Positions 37,701 through 45,823 of a DNA stretch of 64,000 bases are shown here, in pieces (the stretch's first letter is position 1; every line of letters starts with the position of its first letter). The position numbers were made by a program, and so were the translations under genes. The DNA comes from Myxococcales bacterium (GTDB lineage: Bacteria > Myxococcota > Polyangia > Polyangiales > Polyangiaceae): the NCBI GenBank assembly GCA_003151595.1, contig PLXW01000111.1:15457-79456 (forward strand), read 5' to 3'. The notes beneath the pieces are model-generated. The model had not been told where the DNA came from. It did no database searches and saw only the letters and a list, made by a program, of their open reading frames with translations.

Positions 37701-38509
37701 ACCAGCGCGTCGCCGGTCGCTTCGCCGAACGGGAACAACCCGGTGAGGGCGCGGTAGAGGACGACGCCGATCGAATAGCAGTCGGCTTGCGGGCCGATGG
37801 GGAGCGCCGCCGCTTGCTCGGGCGCCATGTACTTCTCGGTGCCGACGACGAGGTGCGTCTCCGCCTCTTCGCGCGCACGCCTCGTCTCCATGATGAGCCC
37901 GAAGTCGAGGAGCACGAGCCGCCCGTCGTCGGTCACGAGGATGTTCGAGGCCTTGATGTCGCGATGAATCTTCCCCGCGGCGTGCAGCGCGCGCACGCCG
38001 CGAACGAGCTGCGGCATCACGGCGCGCAGCTTCTTCTCGTCGAACGGCGGGAGCCAGCACAGGTCGGCGCGCTTCATCTCGTCTTCCACCACCGACCGCG
38101 CGACGGCCGGCGTGGCGATGAGATCGAGCGGAGGATCGACGAGCGTGTCGACGATCGTGCGGTCTTCCGAGTTTTCGCTGCCGCGCCGGTACCCGAGGCG
38201 ATTCACGTACGAGAGGAGATCCTTGCCGTCGATGAACTCCATCGTGAAGAACCACTGCCCGTCTTCTTCGAAGAGCTCTCCGAGGCTCACCAGGTTCGGG
38301 TGGTGGATGTCCTGGAGCGCGCGGAACTCGTTCTTGAAGCGGAGCAGCGCGTCGGCGTGGAGCTTCTTCAGCACCTTCAGCGCAACGCGCCCCCCTTGCT
38401 CGCGGTCGTACGCCTCGTACACCACGCCCGCGCCGCCGGCACCGAGCCGCCGCAGGACCAGGAAGCGCTTCGTGCCTCGGAAGTCTTCCCCGTGCTGAGT
38501 CACGAGCAT
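34706..38509 (-). CDS. Ser/Thr protein kinase fused to AAA-type ATPase and TPR-like repeats
   Basis: 1267 residues from ATG 38509. The kinase domain (16-320) has the Gly-rich loop LGAGGAGVVYEAYD, K45, an unusual insertion of about 60 residues at 103-160, HRDIKASN (D184) and DFG (D202), and APEQA. From residue 341 (FVGRDLELAILRDAF) an STAND/AAA-like NTPase has Walker A GESGMGKST (371-379) and Walker B VVLVIDDLQWSD. The C-terminal 550 residues are TPR-like helical repeats. Such chimeras sense a ligand through the repeats and signal through the kinase; substrates unknown. Soluble, no membrane helix. Confidence 0.93.
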   Translation of the reverse strand: MLVTQHGEDFRGTKRFLVLRRLGAGGAGVVYEAYDREQGGRVALKVLKKLHADALLRFKNEFRALQDIHHPNLVSLGELFEEDGQWFFTMEFIDGKDLLSYVNRLGYRRGSENSEDRTIVDTLVDPPLDLIATPAVARSVVEDEMKRADLCWLPPFDEKKLRAVMPQLVRGVRALHAAGKIHRDIKASNILVTDDGRLVLLDFGLIMETRRAREEAETHLVVGTEKYMAPEQAAALPIGPQADCYSIGVVLYRALTGLFPFGEATGDALVAKQRHKPPPPLNLIEGVPADLNTLCIDLLRVSPELRPTCDQILERLNAKGGITTGESLMPGAPTPQASGAAFVGRDLELAILRDAFDETLRGGSCAIAVLGESGMGKSTLARRFADVAAEETGAIVLTSRCYERESVPYKAVDGIIDTLARVLARMPAMDLAEAMPKGAALLAQAFPVLRRVRTFAEASPLSEAVSIDPKERRVRLFGAVRELLGNLAARLPVVLVIDDLQWSDADSLALLREILRPPDAPAILLLATARPVGDAAPEKMLAALGDVRTLKLGRLDPDDARELARKLLHRVPWSGEEMAQRIAREANGHPLFIDELVRHALQGSEEQAKTARLEDALVARIDRLDEAQRQVLDVVAVAGGPLRMDLAAHATSIELAGLARAASRLRIANLVRASGVRRVDSIEAYHDRVRDAVLGQLSDDDRRTWHRRIAMAIEAHAPEDVEALVAHWRGAQDSDKASRYALIAAAHASDALAFDRAARLYKLALSFDASSEEDVRAIRTNLGIALVNAGRGAEAAEAFLASAEGASHDDAIDLRRRAAEQLLFAGHLDEGLNVLRDVLAAMGMEVARTNRSALASLLVRRGQLRLRGLDFKERAESECAEEDLRRIDMLAAVSGSLGMVDTVRGADFQTRHALLALKTGEPGRIVRALALEAAYSATSGTRTAVRTAKIVARSRELAARFPDEPLPQAWSLSGAGVAAFLEGRWKDSLDVFTEANVIFRERCAGQAWAIDQANFYSLGSMVHLGELKELGRRIPTLLEEATQRGDRYAMTQLRTGVLSIAWLARGDAAVARREADDAITHWSTQGTHLPHFLDVLAQAQIDLYEGHPRAAYARVCDKWDALSKAFLLRVQFIRIKMLELRGRAALAVGAASDSMEHLREADRCATDIESEGTRWSAPLAKVLRAGVVAARGDRRHAADLLMAAESEFLGERMALHVAIARWRRSQIAAEEESKLIRAAAVTWMQEQSIVDMERMAQTIAPWKETSR

Positions 38510-38534
38510 CGTCACGCTTCGTGAGTGTACCGCC

Positions 38535-38870
38535 CGCCCTAAATCGCCGAGCGCGATTCCGCACGAAACCACGCCGGCGTTTAGTTCGTTCTAGTGGGGA
38601 CTGCGTCCCCCTCGGAAGCTTCGCTTCCGAGCCTCCCTTGCCTCGCCTTCGGCGAATCGTGCTTTCGCACGACAGGGAGAGGAGAGAGGCTTCTCGCGCG
38701 ATCTGCCGTCTGGGGCTCGGTCTCCTTCTCGCCGTCGTGCGAAGCACGATTCGCCGTGGGCGATGCAGGGGAGGGCTCCAAGCGCAGCTTGGAGGGGACG
38801 CAGTCCCGGAAGGACGAGCTAAATCGCCGCAGTGCGCTCATCGCCGGATCGCGCTCGGCGATTTAGGGCG
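38535..38870. mobile_element. MITE-like element with 23-bp perfect inverted ends
   Basis: 336 bp. The 23 bases at 38535-38557 recur exactly inverted at 38848-38870 (outer sequence CGCCCTAAATCGCCGAG). Each end also contains a second CGGCG-TTTAG copy, so both ends can fold. Internal perfect hairpins include CTCGGAAGCTTCGCTTCCGAG-type, TCGTGCTTTCGCACGA, TCGTGCGAAGCACGA and CTCCAAGCGCAGCTTGGAG. A 13-bp direct repeat TCGTCACGCTTCG flanks the element (38509-38521, 38873-38885), though not immediately at the ends. No transposase; mobilisation in trans is inferred. It fills the gap between the kinase start and the hydrolase stop. Confidence 0.65.
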
Positions 38871-38875
38871 TGTCG

Positions 38876-39595
38876 TCACGCTTCGGGGGCGGCGGCTTCC
38901 GGCGCGATCACCGGCACGACGGCCTCGGCGAGCTTGCGTCGCGACTTCAAGAAGTAGTGGTCGGCGCCGGGGAAGACGGTGAGGCGCGCGCCGAGATCGC
39001 GCGCGAGCTCCTCGGCCTCGGACACGTCGCAGAACTCGTCGTCGTCGCCGACGAAGATCGCGAGGCGCCCCTGGAACGACGCGCCGTCCTCCTTCACGAA
39101 GTGAAAGACGCGCACGGCCGGCGCCACGAGCGTCACCCGCTCGACGTCCCCTTCGAGGACCGCCGCGCGCAAGCCGACGAACGTTCCGAACGAGTACCCG
39201 CACACCGTGACCTTCGCGCGCGGCGCGGCGACACGGAGCGCGCGGATCGCAGCGCGAGCGTCGTCGATCTCGCCGAGCCCTTCGCCGTACTTTCCTTCGC
39301 TCGTCCCCACGCCGCGATAGTTGAAGCGGAGATGCGCCACGCTCTCGCCGCCGCGCTCGACGAGCACCTTCGCGATCGCGAGCACGACCGCGCTGTGCAT
39401 CGTCCCCCCATAAAGAGGATGAGGGTGGCAAAGCACGACCGCCCGTTTCGCCGCAGCTGGGGCGCGAATGCGTGCTTCGAGCGAGGGCCCACGCTCGAGC
39501 CCGGGGATGGTCACGAGCTCTTCCCCAGCGACCGTGGCCGGCGGAGATCGTTCGGGATTCGCGGGCGGAGGCGGCAGCTCTCGCACTCTCGGCAT
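38876..39595 (-). CDS. Alpha/beta hydrolase
   Basis: 239 residues from ATG 39595; a GTG 21 codons upstream is in frame but lacks support. Motifs: VVLCHPHPLYGGTM (oxyanion side), NYRGVGTSEG, nucleophile Ser in CGYSFGT, acid in VGDDDEFCD and His in FPGADHYF. A serine hydrolase of the dienelactone/YheT-like group, cytoplasmic, substrate unknown. The stop codon lies within a few bases of the adjacent MITE-like element. Confidence 0.88.
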   Translation of the reverse strand: MPRVRELPPPPANPERSPPATVAGEELVTIPGLERGPSLEARIRAPAAAKRAVVLCHPHPLYGGTMHSAVVLAIAKVLVERGGESVAHLRFNYRGVGTSEGKYGEGLGEIDDARAAIRALRVAAPRAKVTVCGYSFGTFVGLRAAVLEGDVERVTLVAPAVRVFHFVKEDGASFQGRLAIFVGDDDEFCDVSEAEELARDLGARLTVFPGADHYFLKSRRKLAEAVVPVIAPEAAAPEA

Positions 39596-39676
39596 TGCGC
39601 GTGCACTAGCACGCGGCGTCGACACCGACCAACGCAAGAGGTGCCGCGGTCGGCGCACGACGGATGAGACAGCGGA

Positions 39677-39703
39677 AACGCGAACGAACGCGATCTAACG
39701 CGA
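39677..39703. promoter_or_regulatory. Three AACGCGA iterons spaced 10 bp apart
   Basis: AACGCGA occurs at 39677-39683, 39687-39693 and 39697-39703, one helical turn apart, directly upstream of the ribosome-binding site (GAGGAG) of the next gene. A phased array like this could bind a regulator cooperatively, or be coincidental in GC-rich DNA. Confidence 0.35.
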
Positions 39704-39720
39704 TGAGGAGAATTCGAACT

Positions 39721-40461
39721 ATGCGCACTCGCACAACGATGTGGACGGCGGCGGCGGCGATCGCCGTTTTCGCAATGGGCTGCGACAACGCAACCAGCAC
39801 TCCCACGCCTGCTCCGGCCCCCGCGCCGAACCCGGTCTCCAACACGAACGCCATGGTTCCCACGCCGACGGTCACCGATCCGATCGCGAACGTCGCGAAT
39901 CACGATCGCATCAAGGCCGACCCGAACGCGACGGTCATCAACCCGCCGAAGGCCGCCACGCTAGTGACCGGCTTCGCGACGATCCTGCGCGAGTCGCCGC
40001 GTGGTGCACGGATGGAGACCATCGAGACCACCGCGAACGTGAACGAGGTGGAGCGCGACGGCGACTACTACATGATCACGTACCCGGACCCGAAGGGCAC
40101 GACCAAGACGTACGCGGCCTGGGTCTACAAGGACGCGCTCGAGAGCGGGCAGTGGGCGTCGCAGGCGGCGAGCCAGACCAACAGCAACACCGTGCAGCTC
40201 ACCAACGCGAACCCCGCGGCGGTGAACAAGCTCGGATGCACCAGCGGCCTGACGCACCTGCGGACGACGCGCGACTTCTGCGCGGCCACCTGCCAGGACG
40301 ACACGAATTGCGACTCGAAGACGGATCAGATCTGCGACGGTCTCGCGTTCAAGGTCGACGAGAAGACCAACAAGACCGCCAGCGCGCGCTACTGCATCCC
40401 CGAAACCTCGCGCGCGGCCAACGACGCACACGCGACGGAGCACGGCGCGCTCCCCAAGTGA
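39721..40461 (+). CDS. Lipoprotein with SH3-like domain
   Basis: 246 residues from ATG 39721; an ATG 18 bp upstream is also in frame. Signal TTMWTAAAAIAVFAMGC, lipobox FAMGC. A Pro/Ala/Asn-rich linker is followed by an SH3b-like domain (about 85-145: ATILRESPRG, NEVERDGDYYMITYPDPKG, YAAWVYKDALE), a fold that often binds peptidoglycan. The end (CTSGLTHLRTTRDFCAATC) is a Cys-rich module. Probably a periplasmic-face envelope protein; role unknown. Confidence 0.7.
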   Translation: MRTRTTMWTAAAAIAVFAMGCDNATSTPTPAPAPAPNPVSNTNAMVPTPTVTDPIANVANHDRIKADPNATVINPPKAATLVTGFATILRESPRGARMETIETTANVNEVERDGDYYMITYPDPKGTTKTYAAWVYKDALESGQWASQAASQTNSNTVQLTNANPAAVNKLGCTSGLTHLRTTRDFCAATCQDDTNCDSKTDQICDGLAFKVDEKTNKTASARYCIPETSRAANDAHATEHGALPK

Positions 40462-40468
40462 TGCGTCG

Positions 40469-40486
40469 CCGCGGGTGATCCCGCGG
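40469..40486 (+). terminator. Terminator-like hairpin
   Basis: CCGCGGG, loop TGAT, CCCGCGG, starting 8 bp after the lipoprotein stop. A second short perfect stem, GCGAGG/CCTCGC, follows at 40491-40503. No T-tract, as expected in such GC-rich DNA. Confidence 0.45.
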
Positions 40487-40571
40487 TGTAGCGAGGGCCT
40501 CGCGAAGTCGCCGACCGTGATCCACGCGGATCCGATCGGCGATTTCGCCTGGCCCTGCTACATTCCGCCGC

Positions 40572-41033
40572 ATGAGAAGCCTTTTCCTCTCCCTTGCATT
40601 GATTCTTCCCGTCGTCGGCGCGGTCACCGTGGCCGCTTGTTCGTCCAGCGACTCCACCACCTCCAGCGGCGGTTGCACCAAGAACGCCGACTGCAGCGGC
40701 GGCGAAGAGTGCGCGTTCGACATCTCCGCAGGCTGCTCCGCGAAGGGGCAGTGCATGGCGCCGGCCGGTGGACTGCCGTTCCTGGCGTGCGGGTGCGACG
40801 GCACCGGCGTCGCGTACGTCGCGCCGGGTTATGCGAACGCGGCCGTGACCAAGGGCACGGCGTGCACCGTGGACTCCGGTCCGCAGCCGGGCGAAGACGC
40901 CGGCACCGACTCCGCGACCGACGCCCCCACCGACGGCACCGCGCCGAGCGAGGCGGGCTCCGACGGCGGCGTCGACGGCTCGAACGACTCGGGCGACGAC
41001 GGCGGCGACGCCAGCGACGCGGCCTCCGAGTAA
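40572..41033 (+). CDS. Small Asp/Ser-rich lipoprotein with Cys-rich module
   Basis: 153 residues. Lipobox VTVAAC (Cys 23). Residues 30-75 form a Cys-rich unit (CTKNADCSGGEECAFDISAGC) of the kind repeated in many myxobacterial lipoproteins. The last 45 residues are almost only Asp, Ser, Gly, Thr and Ala, an acidic spacer. Function unknown. Convergent with the DUF885 gene through a hairpin. Confidence 0.65.
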   Translation: MRSLFLSLALILPVVGAVTVAACSSSDSTTSSGGCTKNADCSGGEECAFDISAGCSAKGQCMAPAGGLPFLACGCDGTGVAYVAPGYANAAVTKGTACTVDSGPQPGEDAGTDSATDAPTDGTAPSEAGSDGGVDGSNDSGDDGGDASDAASE

Positions 41034-41039
41034 GGGCGC

Positions 41040-41059
41040 CGCGCCGTCACTTCGGCGCG
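41040..41059. terminator. Bidirectional terminator-like hairpin
   Basis: CGCGCCG, loop TCACTT, CGGCGCG: a perfect 7-bp stem in the 13-bp gap between convergent genes, overlapping the DUF885 stop codon. It could serve both transcripts. Confidence 0.45.
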
Positions 41060-42837
41060 AACATCTCCTCTGCGATCAACGCAGGCACGATCGTGCCGTG
41101 CGAGAGGAGATCTTCGTGAAAGCGCTTGAGCGAGAAGTGCTCTCCTTCGCGCGCCTTGTACTTCTCGCGCAGCGCGAAGATCTTCTCGCGACCGACGATG
41201 TACGCGAGCGGCTGCGTGGGGTCGCTCGTGTACCGCTTCACTTCGCTCAGCGCGAGCGCGCGTTCGAGGTGAACTTTGTCCGTGAGGATGGCGACGGCCT
41301 GATCGAACGTCATCCCCTTGGTGTGCAGCCCGACGTCGATGATGACGCGCGCCGCGCGCACGAGCGTCCACTCCAGCTGAATCAACCGCTCTTCGTCGGT
41401 GTAGTAACCGAGCTCGGACATCAGCTCCTCGCTGTAGAGCGCCCACCCTTCGTCGAAGAGGCTCGTCTGGCTCATCTTGCGGATGATCGACGGGTGCCGG
41501 CGTGAGAACGACAGCTGCAGGTGGTGACCGGGGTACGTCTCGTGGACGACCGTATCGACCTGCTCGGCGTGCGCGTTCTCGCGGAGCATCTGCTGCTTCT
41601 CTTTGGCCGACATCGACGCTTCGATCGGCGTCACGAAGAAGAGCCCCTTGGTCGTCGTCGTGTCGAACGGCGGCGCGGCGTCGTAGGCCGCGGTGATCGT
41701 CGCGCGCTCGAACGGCGGGGTCTCGATCACGTCGCAGTCGTCGTTCGGCGGCATCGGCACCGCGTCCTTCGCCACCAGGAACGCGCGCGCGCGATCGAGC
41801 TCGCGCTTGTACGACGGGATCAGATCCTCCGCCGTCGGGTACTTCGCCTTCGCGCGCTTGGCGACCTCGGGCCAACCCTGTCCCTTTGGCGCCTTCGGAT
41901 CCATCTTCTTCGCCAGCTCGGTCATCTGCGCGTCGGTGGCGTCGAACAGCTTCTGTCCGAGCGCCTGCACCGCGTCGGCGTCCTCGTCGAGGAAGTACGA
42001 CTCGTGGAGCATGAAGTCGAAGAGCGGCCGCCCCGCGGCGAAGTCCCCCTTCGATCGCGGCAGCAGATCCTTCTTCAAGAACTGCTCGTAGTCGGCGAAC
42101 GCGGCGTGCGCGGTCTGGAGCGCGTGCGTCACACGCGCCGAGTCGTGAGGAAGGGTCGGCTCGAGGAAGGCGTGCACCTGCGCGAGGAACGTGTACGCCT
42201 CGCGCGTCGACTCGATCGCCGTCTCGGTCCACACGCGCGGCGGGTTCTTCAGGTTCGTCTTCGCCGCCGCGATCACGTCCGGAATCTTCTCCAGCCGTGC
42301 CACCACGGCGTGTGCGCGATCTTCGGCCGGCGCGTACGGGCGAGCGATCATGAGAAAGATCGTCCCCAGCGGCGCCAGGTACGACTGCGGCGAGCGCACG
42401 TGCGGCTGCAGCTCGCGACCGACGCGCACGGCGACCGCCAAGGAGTGCTCCAGCAGCTCGAGGTCGACCTTCTTCGCCACCGAGAGGCGCGGCGAGGTGA
42501 ACTGCGCCTTCAGCGACGCGAGCATCTTGTCCTCTTGTGCCAGTGCGGCGTCGAAGCCGGCGGTCGAGTAGTCGTCGAGCTCGGCGTCGCGCGTGTGAAT
42601 GCCGAGCGCGGTCGCGTACGGGGGCGCGATCGAGACGAGCAGATCGAGGTACGCGCGCTCGGCGGCATCGACCGCGGCGTCATCGGCGTCGGCCGCAGGC
42701 GCGGCGGGCACCGGCGCTTGCGTGGCGACCGGCGCGGCGACGGGAAGCGGAGGGGCGACCGGCGGCGGCGGCTCGGTCGATGCGCAGGAGAGAGCGGCCA
42801 GCGCGGCAAGAACGATCGCGGACGAGTGCAGCTTCAT
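41047..42837 (-). CDS. DUF885 family putative zinc metallopeptidase, lipoprotein
   Basis: 596 residues. Lipobox AALSC (Cys 18) followed by a Pro/Ala linker. The helical catalytic domain has the gluzincin-type HETYPGHH motif at about residue 433 with the downstream glutamate in EGWALYSEELM. DUF885 proteins are thought to be carboxypeptidase-like enzymes. Here it would act in the periplasm or at the outer surface. Last gene of the PP2C-astB-DUF885 run (28 bp after astB). Confidence 0.82.
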   Translation of the reverse strand: MKLHSSAIVLAALAALSCASTEPPPPVAPPLPVAAPVATQAPVPAAPAADADDAAVDAAERAYLDLLVSIAPPYATALGIHTRDAELDDYSTAGFDAALAQEDKMLASLKAQFTSPRLSVAKKVDLELLEHSLAVAVRVGRELQPHVRSPQSYLAPLGTIFLMIARPYAPAEDRAHAVVARLEKIPDVIAAAKTNLKNPPRVWTETAIESTREAYTFLAQVHAFLEPTLPHDSARVTHALQTAHAAFADYEQFLKKDLLPRSKGDFAAGRPLFDFMLHESYFLDEDADAVQALGQKLFDATDAQMTELAKKMDPKAPKGQGWPEVAKRAKAKYPTAEDLIPSYKRELDRARAFLVAKDAVPMPPNDDCDVIETPPFERATITAAYDAAPPFDTTTTKGLFFVTPIEASMSAKEKQQMLRENAHAEQVDTVVHETYPGHHLQLSFSRRHPSIIRKMSQTSLFDEGWALYSEELMSELGYYTDEERLIQLEWTLVRAARVIIDVGLHTKGMTFDQAVAILTDKVHLERALALSEVKRYTSDPTQPLAYIVGREKIFALREKYKAREGEHFSLKRFHEDLLSHGTIVPALIAEEMFAPK

Positions 42838-42865
42838 CGCGCGCGTTTATAGCGCGAAGCGAAGG

Positions 42866-44188
42866 TCAGCGCTGAAAGTCGTAGACGCTGCCGAGGCCCA
42901 GGATGCGCGTGAGCTCGTCGAGCGCGGTCATCGTCTCGCGCGCGAGCTTGGGATCGGCGACGTCGCCGGGCGCGAGCGTCTCGCGGTAGTGGCTATCGAC
43001 CCAGGAGACGAGCGTGTCGTGAAGCGCGTCGGTGAGAAGCACGTTCGCGCCGAGCGCCTTCGCCTCGCCGTCTTCGAGCGGAACGCGAAGGCGCAGACAC
43101 GCCGGGCCGCCGCCGTTGTGCATCGACTGCCTGACGTCGCGGTAGAAGACGTTCTTCACGGGCCCGCCGCTGGCCACGACCTTCTCCAGGAAGGCCCGCG
43201 CGTGCGCGTCTTCACGCGCGTCTTCGGGGGCGATGATGCACATCGTTCCGTCGTCGCGCGTGAGCACTTGCGAGTTGAACGGGTACGCGCGGATCGCGCT
43301 CGCTGCGGGGAGCTCCGCTTTCGTCGCGGTCACGATCGCCAGCTCGTCGCCGAGCGTGGCGCGGAGATCGGCGAAGAGGGCCGGCGCATCGGCGAACGCC
43401 AGCTCGTGCACCATGAAGAAGCGTTCGTTGCCGACGGCGAGGACGTCGGTGTGAAACGCCCCTTCGTCGATCCCGCTGGGGTCTTGCTGCGGGAAGACGC
43501 AGCGCGCCGGATCGATCGCGTGAAGTCGCGCGATGGCTTCGCTCGCTTCGCGCGTCTGACGCGCCGGGAACTTCTTGGGAGCTGCCGCATCGCCCCACGA
43601 GCGCCGTCCCCACGCGAACACGTGGACCACGCCACGCGACGTCGCCAGCCGCGTGTGATTCGCCGCCCCTTCGTCGGCGAGCTGACCGCCGCCGGGCAAC
43701 GGATCGTGCACCGTGAACTTCCCGCTCGCCTCCGGGAAGATCGCGCGCAGCACGCGCGTCGTCGTCTCCGGCTCGATCGCGCGGTGGAACATCTGCTGGA
43801 GGTTCGCCGGCGTGAAGTGCACCTTGCCGTCACGCGCATCGCACGACGGCGCGACGGTCGCGGCGTTCGCGGTCCACATGGCCGACGCGCTGCTCGTGAG
43901 CCGAAGGAAGAAGGCATCGCCCTTCCCTGCCGCGGCGATGATCTCTTCGTCGCTCCCTTTGAACCCGAGCTTCCGCAACGTCGACAGGTGCGGCCGATCG
44001 TGCGGCGGCAGCACCGCCTGGCGCACGCCGAGGTCGCGCACGAACTTCATCTTCGCCAGCCCCTGCTGCGCCGCCGCGCGCGGGTTCGACGTCTGTCCGC
44101 TGTGCGACGTGCTGGCCACGTTGCCGGGGCTCAGGCCGCCGTAGTTGTGCGTCGGGCCGACGAGGCCGTCGAACTGATGCTCGCGCAT
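42866..44188 (-). CDS. astB: N-succinylarginine dihydrolase
   Basis: 440 residues, full length for the family. N-terminal signature EHQFDGLVGPTHNYGGLSPGNVAS, then MWTANAATVAPS (active-site loop region), EGAANHTRL and the terminal GGGPACLRLRVPL. Belongs to the guanidine-group-modifying enzymes; converts succinylarginine to succinylornithine, CO2 and ammonia in the AST arginine pathway. The other ast genes are not seen in the window. It starts 6 bp after the PP2C-like gene stop. Confidence 0.95.
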   Translation of the reverse strand: MREHQFDGLVGPTHNYGGLSPGNVASTSHSGQTSNPRAAAQQGLAKMKFVRDLGVRQAVLPPHDRPHLSTLRKLGFKGSDEEIIAAAGKGDAFFLRLTSSASAMWTANAATVAPSCDARDGKVHFTPANLQQMFHRAIEPETTTRVLRAIFPEASGKFTVHDPLPGGGQLADEGAANHTRLATSRGVVHVFAWGRRSWGDAAAPKKFPARQTREASEAIARLHAIDPARCVFPQQDPSGIDEGAFHTDVLAVGNERFFMVHELAFADAPALFADLRATLGDELAIVTATKAELPAASAIRAYPFNSQVLTRDDGTMCIIAPEDAREDAHARAFLEKVVASGGPVKNVFYRDVRQSMHNGGGPACLRLRVPLEDGEAKALGANVLLTDALHDTLVSWVDSHYRETLAPGDVADPKLARETMTALDELTRILGLGSVYDFQR

Positions 44189-44194
44189 ATCGAG

Positions 44195-45823
44195 TTAAAC
44201 GTGACGGTAGAGCGCGACGGTCACGTTGTCATGCGCGCCGCACGCCAGCGTCGCGTTGACCAGCCGCTCGGCCGCTTCCGACGTGCCCATCGTGGGATCG
44301 ATGATGCGCGCGATCTCGACCGCGGTCGGAAAGTAGTTCCACAGCCCGTCGCTGCAGAGCAGCAGGAATCCCGGGCCGTCGAGCGTCTTGGTGCATACGT
44401 CGGGATCGACCGTGCCCGCGCCGCCCCATTCGAGAGGCCCAAGGCATCGCGTGAGCGCGTGCGCCAGCGGCTGCATCATCGCTTCGTCTTCCGTCCACTC
44501 GCCGCTGGCCACCGCTTCGTTGACCCACGTGTGATCGCGCGTCAGCAGCTCGCCGCCGTCGCGCGTGACCCAGTAGGCGCGGCTGTCGCCGACCCACCCG
44601 ATCGTCGCGCGATCTTTCGATACGAGCGCCACCACGATCGTCGTCCCCGGCGGCTCGCCCGTCTTCCGCTCCTCGAACTTGTGCGCGCACACCGCCGCGT
44701 GCGCCGCGCGGATCGCCGTCGTCACCGCTTGCAGCCCGACGCTCCCGGTGAGCTCGCGCGCCCGCGCGATGTGCGCGAGCGTGGCGCACGCCGTGGCCGA
44801 CGCGATCTCCGACGCCTCGCGCGCGTGATTCGACGACGACACGCCGTCGCACGCCACGATCACCGTCCACCCCTCGCCCATCTCGACGGCCGCGGAGTCT
44901 TCGTTCTGCGCGCGCTTCATCCCCTTGTCCGACAGGAGCGCGGCGCGCGAGCGGTCGACGGCACGCGGCTGCGCCAGCTCTTCGATCACCGCCTCCAGCT
45001 CTTCGCGTTCGCCTTCGAGCGTGCACGCGCGCGTCGAGTCGACGACGTAGTGCGCCGACAACAGCCGCACGAGTCGCGGCGTGCCGCGCGTACCCGGCTC
45101 CGGCAGGAGCGCGCCGCCCACCGCCTCGGTCACCCCGCGCGCGTCGAGGCGCTCGCCGGGCGCGAGCCTTCGCATGCTCCGAAAGCGCGCGAAGACGAGC
45201 TTGCCGTCGGGGTCGAGGAACGTATCGGTCCGCATCGGCGTCCAGTCGAACCGCGCGCGCTCCACCCGCTCGGCGATGTCGAGCGCCTGCCTCACGATGT
45301 CGGCCGCCCCTTCGACCGACAGCGTGCGCGCCGCTTCGGCCAGCGTGCGCGATCCGCGCGGCGGCGGCGTCAGCGCGAGGTACGCGCCCCAGCGCGCGTC
45401 GATCGCGTGCTCCATCACGCGCGGGAAGGCGTGCGGCTCGCGCAGCGTCTCGAGCGCGAGCACCTCCGCGGCCAGCGCCTCGCGCGCGCCTACGACGACG
45501 ATCGCGCGTGCGCCGTCGCCGGTTCGATCGGTCGCGTCGAAGTCGTCGGGCGCGCGCGCATCACGCACGGTCCACTTGCCTACGTGCTCGGCCGACGGGA
45601 TCGTCGGCGCGCCACTGGCGAACACGAGCCGATGCCCGCACTCCGTACAGAACCCGTCGCCGTCGTCGCGATCGTCCGCGCCGCACGCCGGACACGACGC
45701 GCGCCGCGTGTTCGACCGCGCACCGAACGACCCCAACCCACCGACCCCGCCGGCCTGGGTCGTTCTTTCGCAGACATCGTCGTCACGCGGGTGCACCGAC
45801 CCGCAGCGAGGGCATTCGTTCAC
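44195..45823 (-). CDS. Zinc ribbon - degenerate kinase-like - PP2C phosphatase fusion
   Basis: 542 residues, soluble. N-terminal ribbons: C4/C7/C18 (fourth ligand not obvious) and a complete C44/C47/C59/C62. Residues 110-255 look like a decayed kinase lobe: a helical stretch, then FDWTPMRTDTFLDPDGKLVFARF where an active kinase would have HxDLKPxNILL...DFG; the catalytic Asp, Asn and DFG are gone. Residues 293-542 are a PP2C phosphatase with NEDS (309-311), CDGVSS, GTT, GDSR, SDGLW (D492) and HDN (D532), supplying the metal site. Likely reverses Ser/Thr phosphorylation. First in the operon with astB. Confidence 0.88.
   Translation of the reverse strand: MNECPRCGSVHPRDDDVCERTTQAGGVGGLGSFGARSNTRRASCPACGADDRDDGDGFCTECGHRLVFASGAPTIPSAEHVGKWTVRDARAPDDFDATDRTGDGARAIVVVGAREALAAEVLALETLREPHAFPRVMEHAIDARWGAYLALTPPPRGSRTLAEAARTLSVEGAADIVRQALDIAERVERARFDWTPMRTDTFLDPDGKLVFARFRSMRRLAPGERLDARGVTEAVGGALLPEPGTRGTPRLVRLLSAHYVVDSTRACTLEGEREELEAVIEELAQPRAVDRSRAALLSDKGMKRAQNEDSAAVEMGEGWTVIVACDGVSSSNHAREASEIASATACATLAHIARARELTGSVGLQAVTTAIRAAHAAVCAHKFEERKTGEPPGTTIVVALVSKDRATIGWVGDSRAYWVTRDGGELLTRDHTWVNEAVASGEWTEDEAMMQPLAHALTRCLGPLEWGGAGTVDPDVCTKTLDGPGFLLLCSDGLWNYFPTAVEIARIIDPTMGTSEAAERLVNATLACGAHDNVTVALYRHV

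Noticed and set aside
38594..38866. 90-codon frame inside the MITE-like element
   Set aside because: It is made of the element's hairpin repeats (GTASPSEAS, EGTQSRK) and has no start context.
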